Origin: Paraglaciecola arctica
Lineage (GTDB): Bacteria > Pseudomonadota > Gammaproteobacteria > Enterobacterales > Alteromonadaceae
Reading direction: 5' to 3'
Assembly: GCA_003232445.1 (NCBI GenBank)
Contig: QIJM01000143.1
Coordinates: 1 to 5,844, forward strand
DNA length: 5,844 nucleotides
The notes under the pieces are model-generated. The model did no database searches. It saw only the letters and a list, made by a program, of their open reading frames with translations, and was not told the DNA's origin. A program made the position numbers and the translations under genes. Below, piece after piece: positions 1 to 5,618 of this stretch (within the stretch, counting starts at the first letter, position 1; every line of letters begins with the position of its first letter).

Positions 1-317
1 ATAAACATATACCAGTCGTTGTCATGACATTGGGCTTTTACCGTAACATTCGACTGACTAAGTGCTTCTGGACTAGAGGAGAATGTTAGAGCAGAGCCAC
101 ATACGGGTACGTGAACGCGCTTATCAATAGGCATAGTAGCCACATCAATGGTTTTGTTACTATTAGGATCAAGTTGACTTAAAACAAATTGCTCTGCTTG
201 GTTAATCAATTGCTGTTTTGCTAAATTATTTTCATCTGCCGCCGTTATACCAATATACATATAAGTAATTATTGCGAACAGTCTGACTAATGCCTGATAA
301 TAATGTAATTTATTCAT
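1..317 (-). CDS. flgA: FlgA, flagellar P-ring assembly chaperone (N-terminal part, cut by window edge)
   Basis: FlgA is a periplasmic chaperone that helps FlgI assemble into the P-ring around the rod. Reading the minus strand from the ATG at 317-315 gives 105 open codons to the window edge, so the C-terminal SAF-type region is missing. Residues 1-26 look like a Sec signal peptide: Lys3 and Arg12, then a hydrophobic run LFAIITYMYIGITA, with cleavage probably near Ala26/Ala27. The mature start (ADENNLAKQQLINQAEQFV) and the later pattern VPVCGSALTF ... VTVKAQC..NDW match the N-terminal domain of FlgA. Cys73 and Cys97 are placed to form a periplasmic disulfide (inference). The only ribosome site is weak, AAGTGA-like at 321-326, but the signal peptide supports this start over Met20. 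The gene diverges from cheV; in related bacteria flgM and flgN often follow it, beyond the left edge. Identification rests on the N-terminal third to half only. Confidence 0.88.
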   Translation of the reverse strand, partial: MNKLHYYQALVRLFAIITYMYIGITAADENNLAKQQLINQAEQFVLSQLDPNSNKTIDVATMPIDKRVHVPVCGSALTFSSSPEALSQSNVTVKAQCHDNDWYMF

Positions 318-350
318 GTTCACTTGTTGTTAAGTTGTCTATGCTATGGG

Positions 351-447
351 CACATTAACGAAAGCATAAAGCGTCAATATTTAGGCGCTAGAATAGAAAT
401 TTTGCGGTTACTATTGCTTAGCTCAGTTAACGAGTTACGTTAATGTG
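351..447. repeat. 10-bp inverted repeat with 77-base spacer in the flgA/cheV gap
   Basis: CACATTAACG at 351-360 is the exact reverse complement of CGTTAATGTG at 438-447, so the same decamer points outward toward each divergent gene. The right copy also forms the second arm of TTAACG-N5-CGTTAA at 427-443. The arrangement resembles paired operator sites in a divergent promoter, but binding is inference and AT-richness raises the odds of a chance match. Confidence 0.4.
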
Positions 448-484
448 TCAATTTGTTGCGGTTCTGCGCAATGAAGTTGTAATC

Positions 485-519
485 TAAGTGTACTTAAGTA
501 CAGTTAAGCAAGATATAAG
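485..519. promoter_or_regulatory. Helically phased TAAG words with a 14-bp palindrome upstream of cheV
   Basis: The word TAAG occurs at 485, 495, 505 and 516, that is every 10, 10 and 11 bases, about one DNA turn. Nested in it is a perfect 14-bp palindrome, TGTACTTAAGTACA, at 489-502. The array lies 40-74 bases before the cheV ATG, where an operator or an untranslated leader would be. Which protein, if any, recognises it is unknown. Confidence 0.35.
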
Positions 520-558
520 CAAAAGTTACGCCGCTTTAAATTCGTATTGGAGTCATAC

Positions 559-1482
559 ATGTCTGAAATTCTTAACTCGGTCAACCAACGCACACAACTG
601 GTTGGTGAAAATAGATTGGAGTTGTTGTTGTTTAAACTCAATTCAAGACAACGGTTTGGTATAAACGTATTTAAAGTGCGTGAAGTATTGCAGTGCCCAA
701 AATTAACCTCTATGCCTAAATTAAATAAATTAGTCAGGGGTATTGCCCATATTCGTGGACAAACTATTTCTGTGATTGATATGAGTTTGGCAGTAGGCGG
801 CAAGAAGATTGAAGACCTGAGCACTGCGTTTATTATCATTGCTGAATACAACAGTTCAGTACAAGGTTTTTTAGTGGGTTCAGTAGAGCGTATTATTAAT
901 ACTAACTGGCAGTCTATTATGCCGCCGCCTAAAGGTAGTGGTAAGGCGAGTTATTTAACGGCTGTAACTCAAATTGAAAATGAGTTGATCGAAATTTTGG
1001 ATGTAGAAAAGATTTTAAATGATATTTCTCCGGTTAACACAGATTTAAGTGAAGAAGTCGCTAGTAAGATGCAAGTTGAAAACAAGGAAGAAAAAATTAT
1101 ATTTATCGCTGATGACTCTTCCGTGGCTCGAAATCAGGTTAAGAGAGCCCTTTCTTCACTCGGCCTAGAAATTGAACTAGCAAAAAATGGTCTTGAAGCC
1201 TTAAAGAGGTTAAAAGAAATCGCCGCCGAGACGGGCGATGTAACCGATAAAGTGGGTGTGTTGATATCAGATATCGAAATGCCTGAAATGGATGGTTACA
1301 CGCTAACAGCAGAGATTAGAAATACCCCAGAGCTAAAAAAATTGCATGTTATTCTGCATACGTCATTAAGTGGCGTGTTTAATCAGGCAATGGTTGAAAA
1401 AGTGGGTGCTGATGATTTTATTGCTAAGTTTCACCCTGATGAGTTGGCTACCTCAGTGCAGAAGTGGTTTGGAAACGACTAA
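559..1482 (+). CDS. cheV: CheV, chemotaxis adaptor with CheW-like and receiver domains
   Basis: CheV is a cytoplasmic coupling protein that, like CheW, links chemoreceptors to the CheA kinase, and its receiver domain takes phosphate from CheA to tune adaptation. The product is 307 aa, normal for the family. Residues about 18-155 are the CheW-like domain, with the typical FGINVFKVREVL near 33-44 and the HIRGQTISVIDM core at 64-75. A charged linker (about 158-178) leads to the receiver domain (179-304). The receiver is complete: acidic pair Asp185/Asp186, phospho-acceptor Asp238 in LISDIEMPEMDG, switch Thr268 and conserved Lys290, with CheY-like spacing. An in-frame TTG at 547 would add four residues, but the ribosome site TTGGAG (547-552) sits 6 bases before the ATG at 559, so that ATG is the start. 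cheR follows after 88 bases, probably in the same transcript. Confidence 0.96.
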   Translation: MSEILNSVNQRTQLVGENRLELLLFKLNSRQRFGINVFKVREVLQCPKLTSMPKLNKLVRGIAHIRGQTISVIDMSLAVGGKKIEDLSTAFIIIAEYNSSVQGFLVGSVERIINTNWQSIMPPPKGSGKASYLTAVTQIENELIEILDVEKILNDISPVNTDLSEEVASKMQVENKEEKIIFIADDSSVARNQVKRALSSLGLEIELAKNGLEALKRLKEIAAETGDVTDKVGVLISDIEMPEMDGYTLTAEIRNTPELKKLHVILHTSLSGVFNQAMVEKVGADDFIAKFHPDELATSVQKWFGND

Positions 1483-1570
1483 TACGTGTTTATAGAATGG
1501 TTGATTAAAGTAGTGGAAAAAGAATGTTGTCTATTGGGGATTGCAAACGCGTGTGGTTAGAGGATATTGA

Positions 1571-2404
1571 GTGACGGATAAAGAGTTTGATCAGCATCAT
1601 TATGTCTCTTTTAGTTATTTCTTGGAACGAGCCTGTGGCATCGTTTTGGGGGATAATAAACAATATTTAGTGCGCAGTAGGCTGGCTCCTTTAATCAAAC
1701 AGTTTAGTTGTGCGTCTATTAATGCCTATATAGACTCGGTAATCAAAGGCAACCAGCAACATCAAGCTGCCGCCATCGAAGCCATGACGACTAATGAAAC
1801 CTTATGGTTTCGTGACGATTACCCGTTTAAGCTGCTTGAAAACCCTATACTGAGCCAGTTTTCTAGTAAAAACAAACCATTCCGTATATGGAGTGCTGCC
1901 TGTTCGTCGGGTCAAGAAGCCTACTCCATCGCCATGACTATCTTGAATTTTAAAAAACAACATTCAAACAGCTTTCGTGCCGGTATCGAGATTGTCGGGA
2001 CTGATATTTCCGAAGAAATGTTGCAGCGATGCAGAACTGCAGAATACGATCAATTGGCCATTTCTCGTGGTTTACCAGAGCAATTCAAATCGGATTTTTT
2101 TGAACCTGCGGATAACACTAAACTGAGATTGAAATCACACGTCAAAGCCTTAGCCAATTTTAAGTCTATTAACTTATTAGAGAGTTATTCATCTCTTGGC
2201 AAGTTTGAAATTATTTTTTGTCGTAATGTACTGATTTATTTCTCCCCTGAAGTGAAAAAACAAATACTGCAAAAGATTGCCGCTTGCCTGCAAGACGGTG
2301 GCATATTATTCCTCGGTGCCTCTGAATCTATCTCTGGCTTGACCAATAAGTTTGATATGCTCAGGTGTGACCCTGGCCTTTATTACCTTAAAAAACCCCT
2401 ATAA
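1571..2404 (+). CDS. cheR: CheR, chemoreceptor glutamate methyltransferase
   Basis: CheR moves a methyl group from S-adenosylmethionine to glutamates on methyl-accepting chemotaxis proteins, giving adaptation opposite to CheB. The 277-aa product has the usual length and two-domain plan. The helical N-terminal domain (about 10-75) carries the typical CGIVLGDNKQYLVRSRL stretch. Residues 72-81 (MTTNETLWFR) hold the conserved T-T-N-E-T and Arg of the active-site region. The methyltransferase fold follows: FRIWSAACSSGQEAYSIAM (104-122, SAM-binding loop), GTDIS (143-147, acidic ligand end of beta-2) and FCRNVLIYF (216-224). Translation starts at GTG, supported by AGAGGA at 1559-1564 six bases upstream and by good alignment of the N-terminus to the family. 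There is no C-terminal pentapeptide-binding or TPR extension. No clear terminator follows before the flgB promoter. Confidence 0.96.
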   Translation: MTDKEFDQHHYVSFSYFLERACGIVLGDNKQYLVRSRLAPLIKQFSCASINAYIDSVIKGNQQHQAAAIEAMTTNETLWFRDDYPFKLLENPILSQFSSKNKPFRIWSAACSSGQEAYSIAMTILNFKKQHSNSFRAGIEIVGTDISEEMLQRCRTAEYDQLAISRGLPEQFKSDFFEPADNTKLRLKSHVKALANFKSINLLESYSSLGKFEIIFCRNVLIYFSPEVKKQILQKIAACLQDGGILFLGASESISGLTNKFDMLRCDPGLYYLKKPL

Positions 2405-2445
2405 AACCTCACCTTAGTTCGCTACCTCTATTTTAATCTAGCTAA

Positions 2446-2460
2446 TGGCACAGCCCTTGC
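2446..2460 (+). promoter_or_regulatory. Sigma-54 promoter of flgBCDE
   Basis: TGGCACAGCCCTTGC matches the sigma-54 (RpoN) consensus TGGCAC-N5-TTGC at all ten fixed positions, with invariant GG at 2447-2448 and GC at 2459-2460 separated by exactly 10 bases. Transcription would begin near 2472, giving an approximately 17-base leader that is almost wholly the flgB ribosome site (AGAGGAGA, 2476-2483). Sigma-54 control of rod-hook operons through an enhancer-binding protein such as FlrC or FleR is established in Vibrio and Pseudomonas. The activator site is not identified here. Confidence 0.88.
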
Positions 2461-2488
2461 TTTATATCGATACATAGAGGAGAAATAC

Positions 2489-2882
2489 ATGGCTATCAAC
2501 TTAGACAAATTGATGGGTTTTCATCATAAAGCATTACAAGTTCGTACTGAGCGGATGGAAATCTGGCAACCTAGCCAATGCCAATACTCCAGGGTATAAA
2601 GCCCGAGATATTGATTTTAAACAAGCCATGAAAACCGCGCATCAGTCTCGAGATCATAATTTGGTGCGTACCCACGACAATCACATCAAAGGTTCCACGC
2701 AAGGTTCTGGTGAGCTGAAGTTTCGTATTCCTAACCAGCCCGATACAGGTGATGGTAATACAGTGGACGTACAAATCGAAAGAAATACATTTCTAGACAA
2801 TGGTTTACGTTACCAAGCGGGTATGGAATTCCTCAATGGCAAAATTACTGGTATGAAAAAAGCACTCAAAGGAGGGCAGTAA
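2489..2882 (+). pseudogene. flgB: FlgB, proximal rod protein, frameshifted near codon 26
   Basis: FlgB is a proximal rod subunit next to the MS-ring and is required for flagella. The ATG at 2489 has a strong AGAGGAGA ribosome site 5 bases upstream and gives a normal FlgB start, MAINLDKLMGFHHKALQVRTERMEI (codons 1-25, to 2563). That frame then goes off and stops at TAA 2597-2599, after 36 residues. From 2568 homology continues in another frame: NLANANTPGYKARDIDFKQAM, and later GNTVDVQIERNTFLDNGLRYQAGMEFLNGKI, to TAA 2880-2882. Family FlgBs have three residues (typically L-A-S/N) between E-I and N-L; here only four bases (2564-2567) remain where nine are expected, a net loss of five. A repaired protein would be about 132 aa, the normal length. 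It is either a sequence error or a recent loss-of-function mutation, as the rest shows no decay. The in-frame ATG at 2628 has no ribosome site and would lack the conserved N-terminal helix. Confidence 0.9.
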
Positions 2883-2884
2883 TA

Positions 2885-3307
2885 ATGAGCTTATTTAACG
2901 TGATGGACATTGCCAGCACAGGTATGAGTGCACAAAGTGTTCGCTTAAATACCACCGCCAGTAATGTGGCTAATGCAAATAGTGTTAGTAGCAGTTATGA
3001 CCAGACTTATAAAGCACGTCATCCTGTATTTGCCGCCGAATTAGACCAAGCGTCAGGACAACAAAACTTGGGTTCTAGAGTGAAAGTGTTAGGTATAGTG
3101 GAGAGTACTAAGCCTCTTCAAATCGAATATAGCCCAGGGCATCCAATGTCAGATGAAAATGGGTATATTTATAAACCTAATGTCAATGTAGTGGAAGAAA
3201 TGGCCAACATGATGTCAGCCTCCAAAGCCTATGAGACCAACGTACAGATAGCGGATACTACCAAACGAATTTTTAGACGGGTTTTAAGACTTGGGCAGGG
3301 GCAATAG
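2885..3307 (+). CDS. flgC: FlgC, proximal rod protein
   Basis: FlgC is a flagellar rod subunit exported by the flagellar type III system and built on FlgB/FliE in the periplasm. The 140-aa protein is close to the usual 134-140. Its N-terminus, MSLFNVMDIASTGMSAQSVRLN with TASNVANANS (24-33), is the rod/hook-family helix and N-L-A-N motif, in the V-A-N-A-N form usual for FlgC. Residues 97-120 (KPNVNVVEEMANMMSASKAYETNV) are the diagnostic FlgC C-terminal motif. The last residues (KRIFRRVLRLGQGQ) are more basic than the common KQ-x-x-x-x-x-L-x-LGQ ending. A strong GGAGG at 2871-2875 lies inside the flgB tail, and the ATG is two bases after the flgB stop, so the two genes are probably translationally coupled. 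This coupling would be disturbed by the flgB frameshift. Confidence 0.97.
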   Translation: MSLFNVMDIASTGMSAQSVRLNTTASNVANANSVSSSYDQTYKARHPVFAAELDQASGQQNLGSRVKVLGIVESTKPLQIEYSPGHPMSDENGYIYKPNVNVVEEMANMMSASKAYETNVQIADTTKRIFRRVLRLGQGQ

Positions 3308-3308
3308 G

Positions 3309-3359
3309 ATGGAAGATACAAGGCCTAGCAATATAATAGATTCAGAGGAAAAATTGTGA
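3309..3359 (+). other. Possible 16-codon leader ORF between flgC and flgD
   Basis: An ATG one base after the flgC stop opens a 16-codon frame (MEDTRPSNIIDSEEKL) whose TGA (3357-3359) overlaps the flgD GTG start as GTGA. It contains the flgD ribosome site. A GGGG run at 3297-3301 could serve as its own ribosome site. This may be a coupling device that brings ribosomes to flgD, or simply chance in a 48-base gap. No homology is recognised. Confidence 0.2.
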
Positions 3360-4042
3360 ATAATATAGTAAACAATGGCTTAAATAGTTCACTTTATTGG
3401 CAGCCTGAAACCACTGAAGTTTCTGATGGCAGTAATCAAACCCTCAGTCAAGAAGATTTCTTTTCGTTATTGACCGAGCAGTTAGCTAATCAAGATCCAA
3501 CAAAGCCTGTTGACAATGGCCAAATGGTTTCCCAAATGACCAGCTTTACTATGGCTGATGGCATAGAACAGCTCAATTCAAAATTCAGTGACTTTGCTAC
3601 GTCTATGACCTCAAACCAAGCTTTGCAGGCATCTAGTTTGATTGGTCAAGAAGTATTGCTACAAGGCGATATCGGTTATGTGTCTGCTGAAGGGCAGGGG
3701 ATTTCTGGTGTGGTTATCGTCGAGCAAAGTGTACAAGGCCTAGAAATCACCATTGAAAATGAAATTGGTGAAGTGATTAAAACAATCAATGCTGGCACAC
3801 AAACAGGTGGCAATATTGAGTTTAATTGGGATGGAACCGATGCAAGCGGCAACATTATGCCGGTTGGTAATTATTTAGTGCGTGCACAAGGTGATGTAGG
3901 CGGAGAGTCAATAGTACTGCCCACAGCAATCAACAGGCATGTAGACAGCGTCAGTTTGGCTGCAAGTAGTCAAGGTGTAATTCTAAATTTGGACGGCGAT
4001 GTCAGTGTCACACTTAGAGATGTCATTCAAATCGGCGGTTAA
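3356..4042 (+). CDS. flgD: FlgD, hook assembly cap protein
   Basis: FlgD forms the temporary cap at the rod tip beneath which FlgE polymerises into the hook; it is later replaced by FlgK. The protein has 228 aa, typical of the family. The N-terminal conserved region is clear at about 30-80: LSQEDFFSLLTEQLANQDPTKPVDNGQMVSQMTSFTMADGIEQLN. The middle (about 93-125, IGQEVLLQGD...) begins the Tudor-like domain, and the inserted Ig/FnIII-like domain is seen in EFNWDGTDASGNIMPVGNYLVRAQG (155-179). The C-terminus returns to the Tudor-like part and ends VTLRDVIQIGG. The start is GTG at 3356, chosen because AGAGGA at 3344-3349 lies 6 bases upstream and there is no in-frame ATG that retains the conserved region. 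The 48-base gap after flgC is longer than the other spacings in this operon. Confidence 0.96.
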   Translation: MNNIVNNGLNSSLYWQPETTEVSDGSNQTLSQEDFFSLLTEQLANQDPTKPVDNGQMVSQMTSFTMADGIEQLNSKFSDFATSMTSNQALQASSLIGQEVLLQGDIGYVSAEGQGISGVVIVEQSVQGLEITIENEIGEVIKTINAGTQTGGNIEFNWDGTDASGNIMPVGNYLVRAQGDVGGESIVLPTAINRHVDSVSLAASSQGVILNLDGDVSVTLRDVIQIGG

Positions 4043-4057
4043 CAGGAGAAATAAAAT

Positions 4058-5485
4058 ATGTCTTTTAACATAGCATTAAGTGGCGTGTCAGCCGCACAAA
4101 GAGACTTAGATACAACAGCAAACAATATTGCTAACGTCAACACAGTTGGCTTTAAAGAGTCTCGAGCTGAATTTGGTGATGTGTATGCCCAATCTTTGCT
4201 GGCAGGCGGCAGAACCAAAGTGGGTGATGGGGTGCTGACTCAAGAAGTGGCGCAGCAGTTTTCTCAAGGCAGTTTACAGTTCACTAATAACGCTTTGGAT
4301 TTAGCCATCACCGGTAACGGCTTTTTTGCCACTATCCCTGACATAGATTCAAGGGATTTTTCCTTTACCCGAGCAGGGCAATTTAAGTTAAACTCTGATA
4401 ACTTTGTGGTGAATTCTGCCGGTGATAGTTTATTAGGGTTTCCGGTTAACTCAGACGGTACTTCTTCTTCTGTTGCCTTAAGTACAAGTGTACCTGTGCG
4501 TATTCCTGACTCATCCGGTGCACCTCAGGAAACCACAGAAGTGTCACTAAGAATGAATTTACCCGCTGGAGCAGAACCAGTGAATCTAGATTTATTTAAT
4601 CCTGACGATCCTCTTACGTACAATGCCGCCACTTCGGTCACAGTATTTGATACTTTGGGCGATAGCCACGTGATGACTTATTATTTTATGAAAGACGCAG
4701 TAGCGGTTGCAGCGGTTCCGCCAAGAAATGAATGGATCGGGGTGACTTATGTGGATGGCCAACCTCTGCATACTGCGGACAATAGCACGATCCCAGCTTC
4801 AGTCGTCCCTTTAAATGGAGCCGCGGTTGCGGGTGATAATATAATTGGTGAGTCATCTTTAGGTGTCGCTAATGCTGTTGTCGGTTTTAGAATGAGCTAT
4901 AGCAATGGTGGTGATTTTATTGGGGTCCAAGATGGCTTAGGTGCACCAATATTAACGGGTGATATCCCGTCCATCGCACTTGGGGGAGGCATACTAACTA
5001 ACGGTTCAAACCCTGCTCAAACCATTACCACTAATTTTGTATTAGATGCTGCTAACGCTACACCTAATGAACCCACACAATTTGCCTCGGCTTTTGAAGT
5101 CACCTCTTTAGAACAAAATGGCTTGCCAGTAGGGCGATTAACAGGTATCGACATTGGCCCTGATGGTTTAGTTCGTGCCACCTATTCTAACGGTACGTCA
5201 GAGCCTATAGTGCGGGTGGCACTTGTCCGGTTTTCTAATGACCAAGGGTTAACTCAGCAAAGTGGTACCACGTGGCAAGAAAGTATTCTATCTGGTGAAG
5301 CACTAGCGGGCGAAGCCACTACAGGTACCTTTGGTGAAATTAACTCATCTGCCTTAGAGCAAGCAAATGTAAACTTAACCACCGAACTCATCGATATGAT
5401 TATCGCCCAACGTAACTTTCAAGCCAACTCAAGAGCGCTAGAAGTGAATAATCAGCTTAATCAAACGGTACTCAATATCCGCTAA
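4058..5485 (+). CDS. flgE: FlgE, flagellar hook protein
   Basis: FlgE polymerises into the curved hook, the universal joint between rod and filament. The product is 475 aa, at the long end for the family. Residues 1-45 (MSFNIALSGVSAAQRDLDTTANNIANVNTVGFKESRAEF) are the conserved N-terminal rod/hook motif. NALDLAITGNGFFAT (78-91) and FSFTRAGQFKLN (101-112) are also standard for FlgE/FlgF/FlgG. The C-terminal helix, LIDMIIAQRNFQANSRALEVNNQLNQTVLNIR (444-475), forms the D0 coiled part with the N-terminus. Between, residues about 150-340 make a variable D2-like surface domain rich in Ala, Gly, Asn and Ser, with no cysteine. The conserved frame resumes at QFASAFEVTSLEQNGLPVGRLTGIDIGPDGLV (341-372). 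AGGAGA at 4044-4049, eight bases from the ATG, supports the start. It is the last gene before an intrinsic terminator. Confidence 0.97.
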   Translation: MSFNIALSGVSAAQRDLDTTANNIANVNTVGFKESRAEFGDVYAQSLLAGGRTKVGDGVLTQEVAQQFSQGSLQFTNNALDLAITGNGFFATIPDIDSRDFSFTRAGQFKLNSDNFVVNSAGDSLLGFPVNSDGTSSSVALSTSVPVRIPDSSGAPQETTEVSLRMNLPAGAEPVNLDLFNPDDPLTYNAATSVTVFDTLGDSHVMTYYFMKDAVAVAAVPPRNEWIGVTYVDGQPLHTADNSTIPASVVPLNGAAVAGDNIIGESSLGVANAVVGFRMSYSNGGDFIGVQDGLGAPILTGDIPSIALGGGILTNGSNPAQTITTNFVLDAANATPNEPTQFASAFEVTSLEQNGLPVGRLTGIDIGPDGLVRATYSNGTSEPIVRVALVRFSNDQGLTQQSGTTWQESILSGEALAGEATTGTFGEINSSALEQANVNLTTELIDMIIAQRNFQANSRALEVNNQLNQTVLNIR

Positions 5486-5513
5486 AAAGACACTGATGTT
5501 TAAACTACTATTA

Positions 5514-5537
5514 GGTTGCTTTCGAGCAGCCTTTTTT
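5514..5537 (+). terminator. Rho-independent terminator after flgE
   Basis: GGTTGCT (5514-5520) pairs with AGCAGCC (5525-5531), seven pairs with one G-U, closing a TTCG tetraloop and followed at once by six T (5532-5537). Flanking A5513 and T5532 can add an eighth pair. Stem, stable loop and T-run make a textbook intrinsic terminator 28 bases after the flgE stop, ending the flgBCDE transcript, at least in part. Confidence 0.92.
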
Positions 5538-5551
5538 CTGCATGAGCAGAA
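5536..5551. repeat. Small perfect inverted repeat behind the flgE terminator
   Basis: TTCTGC (5536-5541) and GCAGAA (5546-5551) are perfect 6-bp arms around ATGA. The dyad overlaps the end of the terminator T-run and is centred about 54 bases before the predicted flgF start of transcription. It could be a protein site for the flgF promoter or a chance dyad. Confidence 0.3.
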
Positions 5552-5566
5552 CACAGGTTAAATGCA

Positions 5567-5581
5567 TTAGATGGCATCTAA
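5567..5581. promoter_or_regulatory. 15-base dyad lying over the -24 box of the flgF promoter
   Basis: TTAGATG (5567-5573) and CATCTAA (5575-5581) are perfect 7-bp arms around a single G, and the centre falls on the invariant GG of the -24 element. Two more TCTAA words lie at 5589-5593 and 5596-5600, and ATCTAAC repeats at 5576-5582 and 5595-5601. A regulator bound here would compete with sigma-54 polymerase; that role is inferred. Confidence 0.4.
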
Positions 5582-5587
5582 CTTGCA
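5572..5587 (+). promoter_or_regulatory. Sigma-54 promoter of the flgF operon
   Basis: TGGCATCTAACTTGCA has GG at 5573-5574, GC at 5585-5586 and exactly 10 bases between them, agreeing with TGGCAC-N5-TTGC at all but one fixed position (T for the final C of the -24 box). The predicted start of transcription is near 5598, about 21 bases before flgF. Placed directly after the flgE terminator, it explains how flgF and later rod and ring genes are expressed independently. Confidence 0.87.
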
Positions 5588-5618
5588 GTCTAAGATCTAA
5601 CAAAGTCAAGATTATGTC

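Larger units (their letters stand above)
318..558. promoter_or_regulatory. Divergent flgA/cheV control region
   Basis: This 241-base gap separates divergent flgA and cheV and must hold both promoters. I found no GG-N10-GC sigma-54 signature on either strand and no convincing sigma-28 box (TAAA-N15-GCCGATAA). The best sigma-70-like candidate for cheV is TTGCGG (456-461), 18 bases, TAATCT (480-485), which is weak. The gap is rich in short symmetric motifs listed separately: a 10-bp inverted repeat (351-360 / 438-447), a 14-bp palindrome (489-502) and a run of TAAG words (485-519). There are also TTAACG-N5-CGTTAA (427-443), TTGCG-N6-CGCAA (456-471) and a direct repeat of TTGCGGTT (402-409, 456-463). 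That regulators bind here is inferred; no specific protein can be named. Confidence 0.6.

Noticed and set aside
355..385. Sigma-28 or sigma-70 promoter for flgA (TAAA and TTGACG on the minus strand)
   Set aside because: The TTGACG has no -10 hexamer at 16-18 bases, and the TAAA with TTCGTTAA has wrong spacing and five of eight matches.
516..540. Sigma-28 promoter for cheV (GCCGCTTT at 530-537)
   Set aside because: No TAAA lies 15 bases upstream, the -10 match is partial, and the start of transcription would fall inside the ribosome site.
504..851. 115-codon minus-strand frame over the start of cheV
   Set aside because: It lies antisense to the conserved CheW-like region and has no ribosome site or recognisable protein pattern; a shadow of cheV.
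1534..1552. Sigma-54 box before cheR (GG-N10-GC in the cheV-cheR gap)
   Set aside because: Only the bare GG/GC spacing is met; the -12 part reads AACGC rather than TTGC and the -24 part lacks GGCA.
2558..2570. Programmed frameshift in flgB
   Set aside because: There is no slippery heptamer or stimulatory hairpin, rod proteins are not known to use recoding, and several bases rather than a frame slip appear to be missing.
2571..2774. 67-codon minus-strand frame over flgB
   Set aside because: Antisense to a region whose plus strand clearly encodes FlgB; no independent support.
2628..2882. Separate 84-aa gene starting at ATG 2628
   Set aside because: It is the C-terminal part of FlgB; homology extends upstream in the same frame to 2568 and no ribosome site precedes this ATG.
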